From contig CAKMXJ010000039.1 of assembly GCA_928724745.1 (NCBI GenBank), positions 868,001 to 932,000 of the forward strand: DNA of 64,000 nucleotides. Reading direction: 5' to 3'. The translations under genes were made by a program, and so were the position numbers. This DNA is from Anthracocystis setariae. Taxonomy: Eukaryota; Basidiomycota; Ustilaginomycetes; Ustilaginales; Ustilaginaceae. Shown in pieces: positions 29,167-39,100 of the stretch (within the stretch, counting starts at the first letter, position 1; the number at the start of each line of letters is the position of its first letter). The notes below the pieces were generated by a model. The model ran no database searches. It saw nothing but the letters and a program-made list of their open reading frames with translations, and was not told the DNA's origin.

Positions 29167-32100
29167 ATGTCGCTGCCGGCCTTGGAGCGCAACGCTGCGC
29201 AGCACGACATCCACTATGAGCAACGCCGTATCGGACATATTTGTGCCATCCTCGTGCGCAATCTCTCGCTTCGGCCCACTCGAGATCGCGCACTTCAAAC
29301 CATCAATTCGAAACGACCAGGCGCCTCCAGTCGCTATCATACCACCTCGGACGATGCAGATCTCACGCTCAGTTTAGCTCGTTCCAACAGCAAGGGCAAA
29401 GCCAAAGGCAAGCCGACTGGCTCGCATCGGATCAGGAGGCAAGCTAGCTGGGATATACAGCGCTCTAGCTCGTCCGATGACGATCACCATCATGACCATA
29501 TCGCAAACTCCCCCTCGACGTCCAAGTTGCCTCTGAGGAGCAAGCTTGAACGTTCCACATCTTACGGTAGAGACAACAGGGGTCGATCTGCGTTCCTCTC
29601 TAATCACCGACGCACTTCCGATTACGATCTCTCATCCTCGTCCTCGCTTGCACCATCGAACGACGGTAATCGTAACACCGATGCTAGCCCACGACCTATT
29701 TTGAAACGCTCGTCCAGTACGCGAGACGGCAGGGACGCACGCGTATCTAGCTCGCCAAGTTCGAGCCTCCTAGACGAGCTTGGGGCAAACACCACCATGC
29801 TCTCGCGCTCTGACTCGCGCAGCTCTTCTCACTCTTCACATACAGCTCGAAGACCATCGCATCGATCGAGGACGACCAGTATGACTTCATCTCATAGCGT
29901 TCGCAGCGTTCGCTTCGACGAGAGCCACGTCGGAGGCAGTCCAGACGAAAGGAGGCAATCGCGTATCACGGGTCGTCTCAACGCAGCATCTCGCTACGCC
30001 TTGTTCTCGCAAAAGAGCTTGGCGCAGATCATGAAGGATCGCATGCTGGAGTGCTATGTCGAGCTTTCGACTCACTCCATCGACGAGGACCGCCGCAAAA
30101 CCGATTCAACCTTCTATCGCACGCCGAACTCCAAACCTGGATTGCACCATTCTTGGGGATACCAAGGAGGTGATCCCATCACTCCAGAGAGAGATTTCAC
30201 GATCGATTCTGAACTACTGACACCACTGCGAATGTCTACCGTGAGCATCAAGGTGTGGGCTCGGTCGCCAACGCCAGAGACGAACGACTCTGGAACGCAA
30301 GCCGCAGCGCCAGCCGGGAAAGAATGGAAGCTCGTCTGTCATACAAGCGTGGATCTACGCGACCTAACTCCAGTGGCTGGCAATTTACAAGACGCAAGAC
30401 TCTCGCTTCCACCCAATTCCATCTTGCTTGGCCTTGCCCCAGGCGCTAACTCGCTTTCGGGGCGTGCGGATCTCATGTCCTCCTCAGACTCGGCGAGCGC
30501 AACATCGCATCTTGACAAGAAGAGCGAGCCGAGGCTGGCGCGCAAACCTAGCGAAAGAGAGGCGGAGCGGACGCGACACGTCCTTGAAAGTATCATTTAC
30601 TACAGCGTTCCGCTCAACTCGATGTCAGTTGGATCCGCTCATGGTACAATTGGCGTCCCAAATCCCAGCGAACCCCACCTGAAGCTAAACAAGAAGCAAG
30701 CCGGACGCGACGGCAGCCTCAGTCGATCTCCGACACCACGGCGGCGTGCATCGGTGGAAGGATACGCCTCGGATCCGGAGAATGCCTCCATCCGCAAATC
30801 TGCTTCCGACGCATCCTTAGGAAAGACTGCCTCGATTACATCGTCTCCATCCAATCCGGCCCAAGCATTGACATCAGATGCGAGACGCCAAAGGCGCAAA
30901 GCGTTTGAAGACGAGCAGCGACGAGCCATCGAACTCAGCCTGCGCGAAACCAAGATGATGCCGAGCTATGACCTGGATCACGCCAAGTTGCTGGCTCGCA
31001 AACAATCCGAGCTTCAACGTCTCATGGCAGAGGTGGAGGAGATGAGGCAACGAGATGGGAGCGCACTGCAGGATCCCAACGGCTTGGTCCAGCTGCGGCT
31101 AAGGCGAGAACAGCAAAAGTCAAAATCCGAAGCTGTACGGCAGATGGCCATCGATGAGTCGGACGACCTTGAACGAAGTCGGGCAGACTTGCAAGAGTGC
31201 AGAGCAGCGCTGGAGAGGCGACGAGAGGCGATGCATGCAACCCGACATCTGTTCAAAGCTGCCGAGGACACTGGTAACAAGCTGAGGGAGGAGGTGAAGA
31301 GATTGACGAGCGATCGTGACGAGTTATCGTTACAAGTGCATGCCCAACAAGCGTCGTTGTTGCGCGATTTGGAGATCATCTTTCCCATCGAGCTGTCGGA
31401 CGCCTCGTCGCTTCTCTTTTCGATTTGCGGCCTGCCGCTGCCGAACGCCGTCGCTTCGCTGCCCCAGATCGAGCTGGCGCACGAAGAGAAAAAGTGGAAA
31501 GAGCTCGTCAAGACCGACTACCCAGCCGCCACTCGGCCCATCTTCCACGCCTTTGACGACGACACGGTCAGCAGTGCATTTGGGCTGGTGGCTCAACTGG
31601 TTGTGCTGCTCAGTACGTATCTGGCGACGCCGATTCACTATCCGCTCGCGACGGCGGGGAGCCGTGCGGTGGTGCAGGATGGGATCTCGTTGATGAGTGG
31701 ACCGAGGGCGTTCCCGTTGTACGCAAAGGGGATGGAGAAGTATCGGTATGAGTACGCGGCGTATCTGCTGAACAAGAATGTGGAGCAGCTGATGAATGTG
31801 CATTCGGTGACGGTGATTGATATCCGCCATACTCTGCCGAATCTGAAGAATCTGGTGGTGACGGTGGCAGCAGCACCGCCGCACAGTCAGATGACGAGGA
31901 GGAGCCATATTGGCAAAAACGAGATCGCGTTGCGGTCGGTCAAGAGTGCCGCATCTTTGGCGGCTCCGCAGCGAGCTGAGGGGGAGGGGAAGGGGGAGGG
32001 GGAGGCGAGGGCAGGGACGAAGAAGGCAAAGGCAGGGGTCGGGTTGGGGTTGGGGCTGGGGTTGCCGAATGTGAACGGCGAGGTGGGGGGAAAGAAGCAG

Positions 32101-32232
32101 GATCATTTGGTTACGACGAGGGTTTTGGGTGCGCCGAGTAAGGCTGAGGCAACAACAGCGACAGCGACGAGCGGAGCCATCGCAAGCGTTTCAAGAGCGT
32201 TCAGCTATTTCTCAGGCAGCAGCACTCGTTAG
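29167..32232 (+). CDS. UVRAG/Vps38-like subunit of the class III PI3-kinase complex
   Basis: Matches the UVRAG/Vps38 (Atg14-related) family: the Beclin-1/Vps30-binding subunit that directs Vps34 lipid kinase to endosomes for vacuolar sorting and autophagy. Order in the 1021-aa protein: N-terminal segment RRIGHICAILVRNLSLR (about 20-40), a long Ser/Arg-rich linker, a C2-like beta domain (about 294-420, CYVELSTHSID ... SILLGLAPG), a second linker, a coiled coil (about 580-725, rich in Glu/Arg/Leu), and the BATS-like C-terminal domain (about 728-900: LEIIFPIEL, FSICGLPLPNAV, HYPLATAGSRAVVQD, FPLYAKG, YRYEYAAYLLNKNVEQLM). A Gly/Lys-rich tail ends the protein. I chose the ATG at 29167; the frame is open 11 codons upstream but with no ATG. 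UVRAG is favoured over Atg14 because no N-terminal cysteine repeats are present. Single exon. Confidence 0.85.
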   Translation: MSLPALERNAAQHDIHYEQRRIGHICAILVRNLSLRPTRDRALQTINSKRPGASSRYHTTSDDADLTLSLARSNSKGKAKGKPTGSHRIRRQASWDIQRSSSSDDDHHHDHIANSPSTSKLPLRSKLERSTSYGRDNRGRSAFLSNHRRTSDYDLSSSSSLAPSNDGNRNTDASPRPILKRSSSTRDGRDARVSSSPSSSLLDELGANTTMLSRSDSRSSSHSSHTARRPSHRSRTTSMTSSHSVRSVRFDESHVGGSPDERRQSRITGRLNAASRYALFSQKSLAQIMKDRMLECYVELSTHSIDEDRRKTDSTFYRTPNSKPGLHHSWGYQGGDPITPERDFTIDSELLTPLRMSTVSIKVWARSPTPETNDSGTQAAAPAGKEWKLVCHTSVDLRDLTPVAGNLQDARLSLPPNSILLGLAPGANSLSGRADLMSSSDSASATSHLDKKSEPRLARKPSEREAERTRHVLESIIYYSVPLNSMSVGSAHGTIGVPNPSEPHLKLNKKQAGRDGSLSRSPTPRRRASVEGYASDPENASIRKSASDASLGKTASITSSPSNPAQALTSDARRQRRKAFEDEQRRAIELSLRETKMMPSYDLDHAKLLARKQSELQRLMAEVEEMRQRDGSALQDPNGLVQLRLRREQQKSKSEAVRQMAIDESDDLERSRADLQECRAALERRREAMHATRHLFKAAEDTGNKLREEVKRLTSDRDELSLQVHAQQASLLRDLEIIFPIELSDASSLLFSICGLPLPNAVASLPQIELAHEEKKWKELVKTDYPAATRPIFHAFDDDTVSSAFGLVAQLVVLLSTYLATPIHYPLATAGSRAVVQDGISLMSGPRAFPLYAKGMEKYRYEYAAYLLNKNVEQLMNVHSVTVIDIRHTLPNLKNLVVTVAAAPPHSQMTRRSHIGKNEIALRSVKSAASLAAPQRAEGEGKGEGEARAGTKKAKAGVGLGLGLGLPNVNGEVGGKKQDHLVTTRVLGAPSKAEATTATATSGAIASVSRAFSYFSGSSTR

Positions 32233-32346
32233 AGTTTTTATTTTACCTCTTCCTTTGGTGGTATTTTTTTTTTCATGGTCAAACAAGATATGGTTATCGT
32301 TAGGATGGGAACTTGTGATGAGGAGGTACGCTGTTGAGTCGAATCT

Positions 32347-32709
32347 TTACTGAGCTGGGTTGCCGCGTTTGTCGAGTTTGTTCTTGAGGTCGGCATCGAG
32401 TTGGGCTTCTTGGTCGGTTTGGCGGGTTGAGTAACCCTTGTGTTCGAGGTCGCGCTCGATCTGTTGGTTGTGTGTGCGTTGTGAGCCGTTCTGTTGCGCC
32501 TCGACATTCTACGCGTGTGATCAAGAGTTCCAACGTCAGTCACGACCACGGTTGATGGGATGAGGAAGGGGGTAGAAAATGCTTACGCCATCGTGACCGG
32601 GAGCGGTCTTGAGCATGTGTTCGTTAAGGTTGTCGACCAGGTTGTTGCCGTTAGCGCCAACAATCTGGTGTGTTTTCTTGAAGGTTTGGTCGGTGGTTTT
32701 GTTTGCCAT
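32347..32709 (-). CDS. Small hydrophilic (hydrophilin-like) protein, 94 aa
   Basis: Two short exons, 32587-32709 and 32347-32508, join in phase 0 across a 78-bp intron (GTAAGC donor, CTGAC branch site, CGTAG acceptor). The product is 94 aa, begins MANKTTDQTFKKTH and ends LDKRGNPAQ. It has no cysteine or tryptophan, is dominated by Asn, Gln, Lys, Asp and Thr, and has one helix-prone part, IERDLEHKGYSTRQ. That composition resembles hydrophilins/LEA-like stress proteins, but I recognise no named family. A strong TATATAA lies 68 bp before the start, which in fungi is common for inducible stress genes. It converges on the UVRAG-like gene (114 bp between stops). Existence is supported by splice signals and phase; function is inferred only from composition. 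Confidence 0.72.
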
Positions 32710-32776
32710 GATGAACGAAGGGGTGGTGGGAGGTGAGGTGCGGGTGAGAGGGTAGGGAAAGGACCGGGTAGGAGCC

Positions 32777-32783
32777 TTATATA
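32777..32783 (-). promoter_or_regulatory. TATA box of the 94-aa hydrophilin-like gene
   Basis: TATATAA reads on the minus strand 68 bp before the ATG at 32709. It is the best TATA match I found in the window. Confidence 0.55.
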
Positions 32784-33244
32784 CTGGATAAAGGTTTGGC
32801 TCGCTCTCACTCAGTTACAGTAGCTGTGCTGAGGAGACGAAGTTCTTTCATTTCACGCAATCATCGAAGCAGCGAGCGATATGGAAGATCTTGAGTCAGC
32901 CCCCTGTTGATTCTCGGCGGCCATCAAGCCAGAGTAACACTCGACAGCAGCAAGTCGGCATCCGAGGTGTTTGACAGTCACGTCAAAATGCGCGATATCA
33001 TCGACGTCGATTCATGAATCAGCCGCGCTTTCTTCTTCTCTCATGTCGAAGATAGGTCTAACACAGGAAACACCAGAAATAAATCCACGATTTCTTCTTC
33101 CCTCCACTTGTTTCCTGTTTTGGTCTCACGGACGGACCATATAATACCGCACAAGCTTCTCGGCGCTCAGCATCGTCAACAAACGGGGGAGTTGTTGGTA
33201 TCTCGCTACACTCTCAACCATCGCAGTCGAAGGTCGAGTCAATC

Positions 33245-35119
33245 ATGAACAACTCCGTCCCTCGCCCAGAACCCAGCTTCGGCTATACCGAAAGCACAAA
33301 TCATGGCACCTCAACTCGTCTGCCAGGCCTCGCCGGCACCGAATCCGAAAAGCAACTCACCCAACGCGAGGTAGAAGCACTTCAAGCCATCAAGCGAAAC
33401 GTCAACGCGTTCAAGTATGGAGGATGGATGCTGGGCGCCGCTGGTACCTACGTGCTGCTCAACCGACGAAAGCCACAGCGTAAGATGCTCTCCAAGATAA
33501 CATGGAGCTTGGTGGGTGGCGTGGGAGGCAGTTTCCTTACCATGCCCATCGGCGTGCTGATGAGTCAGAACGTGTTGAAGACCGTCGAGGATCCGCAACA
33601 TCTGAGGAACGTCTTGGCAGGCGCGATCGAGGAGCGCAGACAGGGTAGGAACCCGCAAATCGGTGTTGCGCCGCCAAAAGGTTTCAACGGCGAGGCCGAG
33701 TTCGGCGCAGAGCAGCAACAAGCGCAGGAGTGGGGTGGTGAGCGAGCCACCTCCGGCTTTGGTACATTGGATAATGGCAGGAACAACAACAAGAACGGAC
33801 CTTCTGCTGATTCGTTCAGCACTTTCTCTTCCCAGCCTTCCCTGAGCGGCAGATCGAACGGTGGTGGAGCCACGATGCCCGTGCAAACAGATGGCTCGGA
33901 AACAGCAACTACACCTCCAGGTTCAGGCCCTGGCACACGATGGGCACAACTGAGAGGCGAACGCAGCGTCGAGCCCAGCAAATGGGAGCGCATCCGTCAG
34001 GACAATGCTCGTACCGCTTACAACCGTTCCGCCTCTAGCTCCCAAGACGGCCAATCGCCCACGTCCATGGATAAGCCCGCAACTGCTTCACCTCAAGCCC
34101 GACAGCGACGTCCATTGCCTCGCAGCCGAGATGAGCCTGTCATGACGCTATCTGGTGACCAAGACGATCCGCGCTGGTCTTCACCTGCCTCCTTCTCGCC
34201 CGAATCGTCTGGCTGGGGCAATAAGGAGTTCCTCTCCGATCCGGCCGAGCAGACCTCCTCCCGCGCTAACAGACGCGCGTATGGCATCTTGTCGGTGCTG
34301 GAAGAAGCGCAATCGTCCGAGTCTGAACTGCAACTCGAGTCGGATGCGCCGATTCAAGTTGTCAAAGGATCGCTACTCACTTCGCTTGTGGGCGGTGTTT
34401 CGGGCTCGATCTACGGAACACTGAAAGGACGACAGGGCGCAGGCACGGTGCTGGGTACGAGGATGGCGATGAACTCGTTCGCTTTCGCGTTTCCGTTTTT
34501 CGCGGTTAGGGAATATGTGATCTCGCCGGTTCTGAACCGGACGTCGAGTGGACCGGACCCGACGAATCGGCACATGAGGTTGAGCCAAGTCAGCAGGAAC
34601 CGACATACGCACAATGTGGTGGCGTCGGGTTTGGCGGGAGCGATTGTGGGAGCGGGAGCCGCTGCGATCGGAAGAGGGTTTGGGGCGATTCACAAGGGTG
34701 TCATCACTTTCGGCGTGCTGTGCAGTGCGTTGCAGTTGGCGGGGAATGAAGCTAGGGTGGTTCGCGATGCGGTGATTCGTCCTGCACCTCGAGCTGTGGT
34801 TGTGCCAGAGTCGATGACGCAGTCGACAAAGGGGCCCGATGCAGCTGTGTCCGTGTCGCAGGCCGCCGCACCAATGGTGGATATCGACACATCCGCCACG
34901 GAGACCAAAGACGAGGTCAAGAAGGAGTCTGGATCGTGGATGGACAAGGTGAAGAGGGTGATGCCGATCAGGAGCGTTTCGGATGAGGAGTATGAGACCA
35001 AATTGAAGGAGAGGTTGAGTGGAGTGAATCAGAGGATGGCAGACGTGGAATTGGAGATCAGGGAGATCGAAGAACTCATCAAGCAGCAGGAACAAGGTAC
35101 AACTCGGTCGTCCAACTGA
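33245..35119 (+). CDS. Predicted mitochondrial membrane protein, OCIA-like N-terminus and Tim17-like C-terminus
   Basis: No exact family is certain. Residues about 38-125 contain a helix (EVEALQAIKRNVNAF) and two Gly-rich membrane spans (WMLGAAGTYVLLN and WSLVGGVGGSFLTMPIGVL) separated by a basic loop, then a LRNVLAGAIEERR helix; this layout resembles OCIA-domain proteins of the inner mitochondrial membrane. After about 230 disordered residues, the C-terminal part (about 375-520) has Gly-zipper spans: LTSLVGGVSGSIYGTLKG, GTRMAMNSFAFAFPFFAVREY, and VVASGLAGAIVGAGAAAIGRG, similar in pattern to Tim17/Tim22/TIMMDC1 proteins. A C-terminal coiled coil (KLKERLSGVNQRMADVE) follows. No classical presequence, as for carrier-type import. 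ATG at 33245. TATAATA near 33141 is a possible TATA element. The two domain assignments are from pattern only. Confidence 0.75.
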   Translation: MNNSVPRPEPSFGYTESTNHGTSTRLPGLAGTESEKQLTQREVEALQAIKRNVNAFKYGGWMLGAAGTYVLLNRRKPQRKMLSKITWSLVGGVGGSFLTMPIGVLMSQNVLKTVEDPQHLRNVLAGAIEERRQGRNPQIGVAPPKGFNGEAEFGAEQQQAQEWGGERATSGFGTLDNGRNNNKNGPSADSFSTFSSQPSLSGRSNGGGATMPVQTDGSETATTPPGSGPGTRWAQLRGERSVEPSKWERIRQDNARTAYNRSASSSQDGQSPTSMDKPATASPQARQRRPLPRSRDEPVMTLSGDQDDPRWSSPASFSPESSGWGNKEFLSDPAEQTSSRANRRAYGILSVLEEAQSSESELQLESDAPIQVVKGSLLTSLVGGVSGSIYGTLKGRQGAGTVLGTRMAMNSFAFAFPFFAVREYVISPVLNRTSSGPDPTNRHMRLSQVSRNRHTHNVVASGLAGAIVGAGAAAIGRGFGAIHKGVITFGVLCSALQLAGNEARVVRDAVIRPAPRAVVVPESMTQSTKGPDAAVSVSQAAAPMVDIDTSATETKDEVKKESGSWMDKVKRVMPIRSVSDEEYETKLKERLSGVNQRMADVELEIREIEELIKQQEQGTTRSSN

Positions 35120-35324
35120 TTGCCTCTTTGACCGAAATTACGTTGTAACCAACTTTGCACGCATGCTGGAATGCTAACATCCACATTCACAAGCTCGAGT
35201 GCTACTTTGGTATGAGAGGATAAGTTTAGAATGTGCTCTCGATTCGAAACAAATACAGGTATGTGCAGCGAGAGGATGCTGCGATGTAAGTCGAGATAGA
35301 AGTGGGTTGATTTCTTGGGATGAA

Positions 35325-35747
35325 TTAGCCCTGACGCTATTGAGTTAGGAAGCAAGGACTAGACATGTCAGTTACTGTCGCAAGGCAGTATTTTTTCTGA
35401 TCAATGCGATGTTACTGTGATTGTGTGATGCTTACCTGTTTGTGCTTGGGGTCTTTGCTGCAGATCACGTAGAGTCTGCCTTTGCGCCTGACGACGGAGC
35501 AGCCGTCACAGAACCTTTTGACCGAAGAGCGCACCTTCATACCCCTCTGCTGCTGCTGCATCGCTTTCACTGCTGTCGACACTGGCGAGGTGCATGTTGC
35601 GTGCCTGGTCGAGCTAGACGATGTCGACGTGGTAGCCGCGAGCAGGGTGGAAGAAGTCGAAGAGGAGGAGCAGAATCTTGCAGATGACGAAAGTGCAGTG
35701 GTGGAGCGCAAAGGCTGGGCGAGGGTGCGGAGAGCTGTGCGCAGCAT
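35325..35747 (-). CDS. RTC6: Mitochondrial ribosomal protein bL36m
   Basis: Large-subunit mitoribosomal protein of the bacterial L36 family (yeast Rtc6). The 107-aa protein has a 65-residue Ser/Thr-rich mitochondrial leader followed by the L36 core, which begins [15 protein letters not shown]. Zinc ligands CDGC, and the Cys and His of ICSKDPKH, are intact. Exon 1 is 35436-35747 and ends KHKQ. A GTAAGC donor and an AATAG acceptor remove 99 bp (35337-35435), and exon 2 is only 12 nt (35325-35336), encoding RQG and the stop. KHKQRQG is the universal L36 end, so the splice is well supported; reading through instead gives unrelated residues. It converges on the OCIA/Tim17-like gene. Confidence 0.92.
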
Positions 35748-36139
35748 GTTGACGATGGGGTGCGACGCTGTAATGTGCTGTCGAATTGTACACGTAGAGA
35801 GATGGACGATGTTTTAACAAAGCGTTAGAGGTTGAGGGGAAAGGTGATATGGTGGTTGAGGCGGTCAAGTAAACTCGTCAAAGGCGCATGGAAATGCATT
35901 GCAATTGGTTCACTCGGGCGATAAGAAGAATCGCAGAGTGGGAAAAAATTCACAAAAGAAAGAGAGCGCTCCACAGACCGCACCTTTTTTTTTTAAAAAA
36001 ATGTGGTGAAATTTCGACATTTTTAGAGCTTTGAACCCTCCACACCGACTGTTGTTGAACCCTCTTCGTTGCTTCTTCCTCTCTTGACCTTCGACCACCG
36101 ACGTCGAGGTAGAAGAGTGAGGCAAATCATCCATCTCTC

Positions 36140-39100
36140 ATGCCGACAGCTACTCGCAGCGATGCCGTTGCAGGGCCAAGCTCGACTGCTAAGCCTAGCA
36201 TGTCGGCTCTGTCCTCAGCCTCGATCAGCACATCAGAACAGCTCGTAAAAGCATTGCGAGTGCTCCAGCCTCCTGCAAACAATGTCACAAAGATCGATAT
36301 CGCTTCCGAGGCATGGCAGAGTGTCAGCTTCTTCGTTCCCAAGAAAGCCGAACTACTCTCGCAGTGGGTCCTCGAGCATCTGTGCTCTTCACTGAAGGCA
36401 TCCACCACCTCCTCAGCGCAAGCCACGCCAAGCAAGGCTAAGAACAAGACCAAGCAGCAGCCGCATCCATCGCCAAGCGGTTCTTCGGAACTCGATCTCA
36501 AATCTTGGGATCTTCTTGCAGCAATCGTATCAGCACAAATCGACACCAACTCGGCCCTCTCAGAAGCAGCGAAACGCAGCTGGCTCTCTCATCTTGCCAG
36601 CACCCAGCCCGTCGTCGCTCTCGCCGGTGCATTTGCCAAGCAACTCGCTCAATCACCAAGCTTGTCGCAACAAGACCGCCAAAGCCTGCTCAGCTCTGCA
36701 TCTGTCTCTCTGGCCAAGCTCCTCCTTCCAGCGACTTCCAGAACAGCTGCGACGAATATCGAAGAAGCAACCGACGCCATCCAAGCTTGGCTAGATTTCC
36801 TCACTCAAATACGCAGCTCTGTTGAGATGAGCACTGTCCACATCATCCTTTCAGCCATCGTGACAACTTGGACAACAACGCTTCAGTACGGCTCGAATGC
36901 CAAGAGGAATCATCAACACTTTTGTGCCAACGCCCTGCCTTCCCTGCTCCGTGCTCTACATTCCCTTTCCGGTGTCCAAGAGCATCCCTTACTTACTCTG
37001 GTCAAACACGTGGCGGCTGATTCGCTCTTCACCGACAATGTGCAGCGTTCCATGTTGCAGGCCGGTCGCAGCGCAGAGGTTACCGATTCTCCTACCTGGA
37101 AGCAAACGAAAGCCTCATCCAAAGGCGTCGTGCAGCAACTCGCCTCCTACCTGAAAGATCAGCAGCTTGACGAAGCAACACTCGGCTCTCTGACAATACT
37201 CACCGATCTTCTCTATGCCAAACTCAGTCGCAGCGAAGCCCTCAACTCCATCGCTGGTTCTAGCAGCACCACTTCGGCCTCAGTCAGAGAGGCGCAGCTC
37301 GCTCTTGTGCGCAAGACTATCCTTTCAGAATGGCTATTTCCCCTCCTCCCCTTCTTGGTCACCTCCGCAGACTCTCCGCGTCGGCCACAGCGAGCAGCAG
37401 CTCGCAGAGGGATTCTGGAAACCATCGAGAAACATGCTCTCTACCTCCTGGGCTGCGATGAAGCTCAAGAATGGCGATCGCTCTTTGTCAGCCTGTTCGA
37501 CAGCATAAAGAACGAGCTCCGCCAGGTGGCCCTTGACGTTACTCCATCCGCCCAGTCCGAGATCGCCTATCATTTTGGTTCTCTCACCTCTCTCTGGCGT
37601 CTCGAGAAGGCTGTTGTCGAGGACGAGCTGGTATTCATCCTCGCCATGGTCGCCGTGCAGCCCGTCTCGAAGCAGGCCTTGTGGAAGCAAGAGGAGCTGA
37701 GACCTTCGACTACCGCAGCGCTACAGTTCTTCCGCGCAGTCGCCTCCATCGATGTCCGCTTCCGAACTATCCCCACGCTGATCAATGCCGTCCTCGGCAG
37801 TATCTCCGCCGCCGCTGAATTGGATCCAGACTCGCTTCTTTCTTCCTGCCTTTTCACTTCGCAGTCTTTCCTGGCTGAGCTCGGTAAGCTCTGCAGGGAC
37901 AACGTCACTCCGATGCAGGTACCTGATCTCATCAACCGACTGTCCACGTTGTCACACAATCTGCACTCCGTCCTCGGTGAGGCTGAGCCGAAGGCAAAGA
38001 AGCAGCGCACGACCTCTGCCAAACCAGGCTACGCTCTCGCAAGCACTTCGACAGCACTGGTGGTCCACCTCCAGATCGCAGCACAGGTTTTGCAGAGCGT
38101 CAACCTTGCTCCCACCTTGCGGCCTCGATCGATCGCTGCAGCTGAGCAGCTGCATACCCGTCTCCTGCTGCCTTGTCTCGACGCTTGTCTTGCTTCCACG
38201 CGTTCCAGCGCAGCATACGCTATCGCAGCTGCAGCGTTGAGGGTGCGCCAAGCCCTGCTCTCCGAAAAGTGGCGGTATGATCCTTCCGAGCCAGTCAAGC
38301 TCGATGGATCGTTACCCATCGAAAGTCTGTCTTGTCTGGAAACCGCGTTGGACGAGCGCGCAGACTCTCTCGTAGAGCTCCTCGCTCAGTCGCAGAACCT
38401 TGGCTCCGATTTATGTCAGCTACAATTCCAGATCTTGCAAAGCCTGCTCCAACGCGCTGAACGCGACGCTTTTCTCGGTCTGACCAAGTCGTGGTACTGC
38501 CAGCTCCTCTCCAACGAGTCGAGTGCGGTCAATCAATTGGTCAAAGAGCTCTCGTCTACTCGGGACGCAGGGAGCGAATGGAAGGGCTGCGGTTGGAGCA
38601 TCCGTGATCGCGACGAGCTCGTCCAAGTCTTCTGGATGGCTGTGGTCACTCGTTGGGCGCCTCTGTTCGAGTCTCTTGCCAATCCGCTCATCATGTCGAT
38701 GCTCGCTGCGACCGTGGTTTCGACGGCGAAACCAAGCACCGATAGCGCCATACACTACATTACCTCGGTAGCGCTCAGGAACGCCTCGTTCCTGGAGCTG
38801 CCCAAATGGCGCAAGACCATCGTGACCATTATCTCGCAACAGCTTTCTTCCACCGGCGCTGTGGAGCCGCGCTTGGCAGCTACAGCACCGTTGTGGATCA
38901 CGCCGGCTGAATGGGTGAATAGGACGGCCCGCGGTCCTCTACTCGCAAAGCTGCTGGCATTGGACAGAGACATCGCTTCCACCAAATCCAACCAGACGGC
39001 AGCGAAAGTGGATGCCAAGAGCTGGACGCAGCTTCGCACACTCCTCGCCCGAGTGCATGTTGAGTATGCTACCGAGACTGATGTGAGCGATGACGACATG

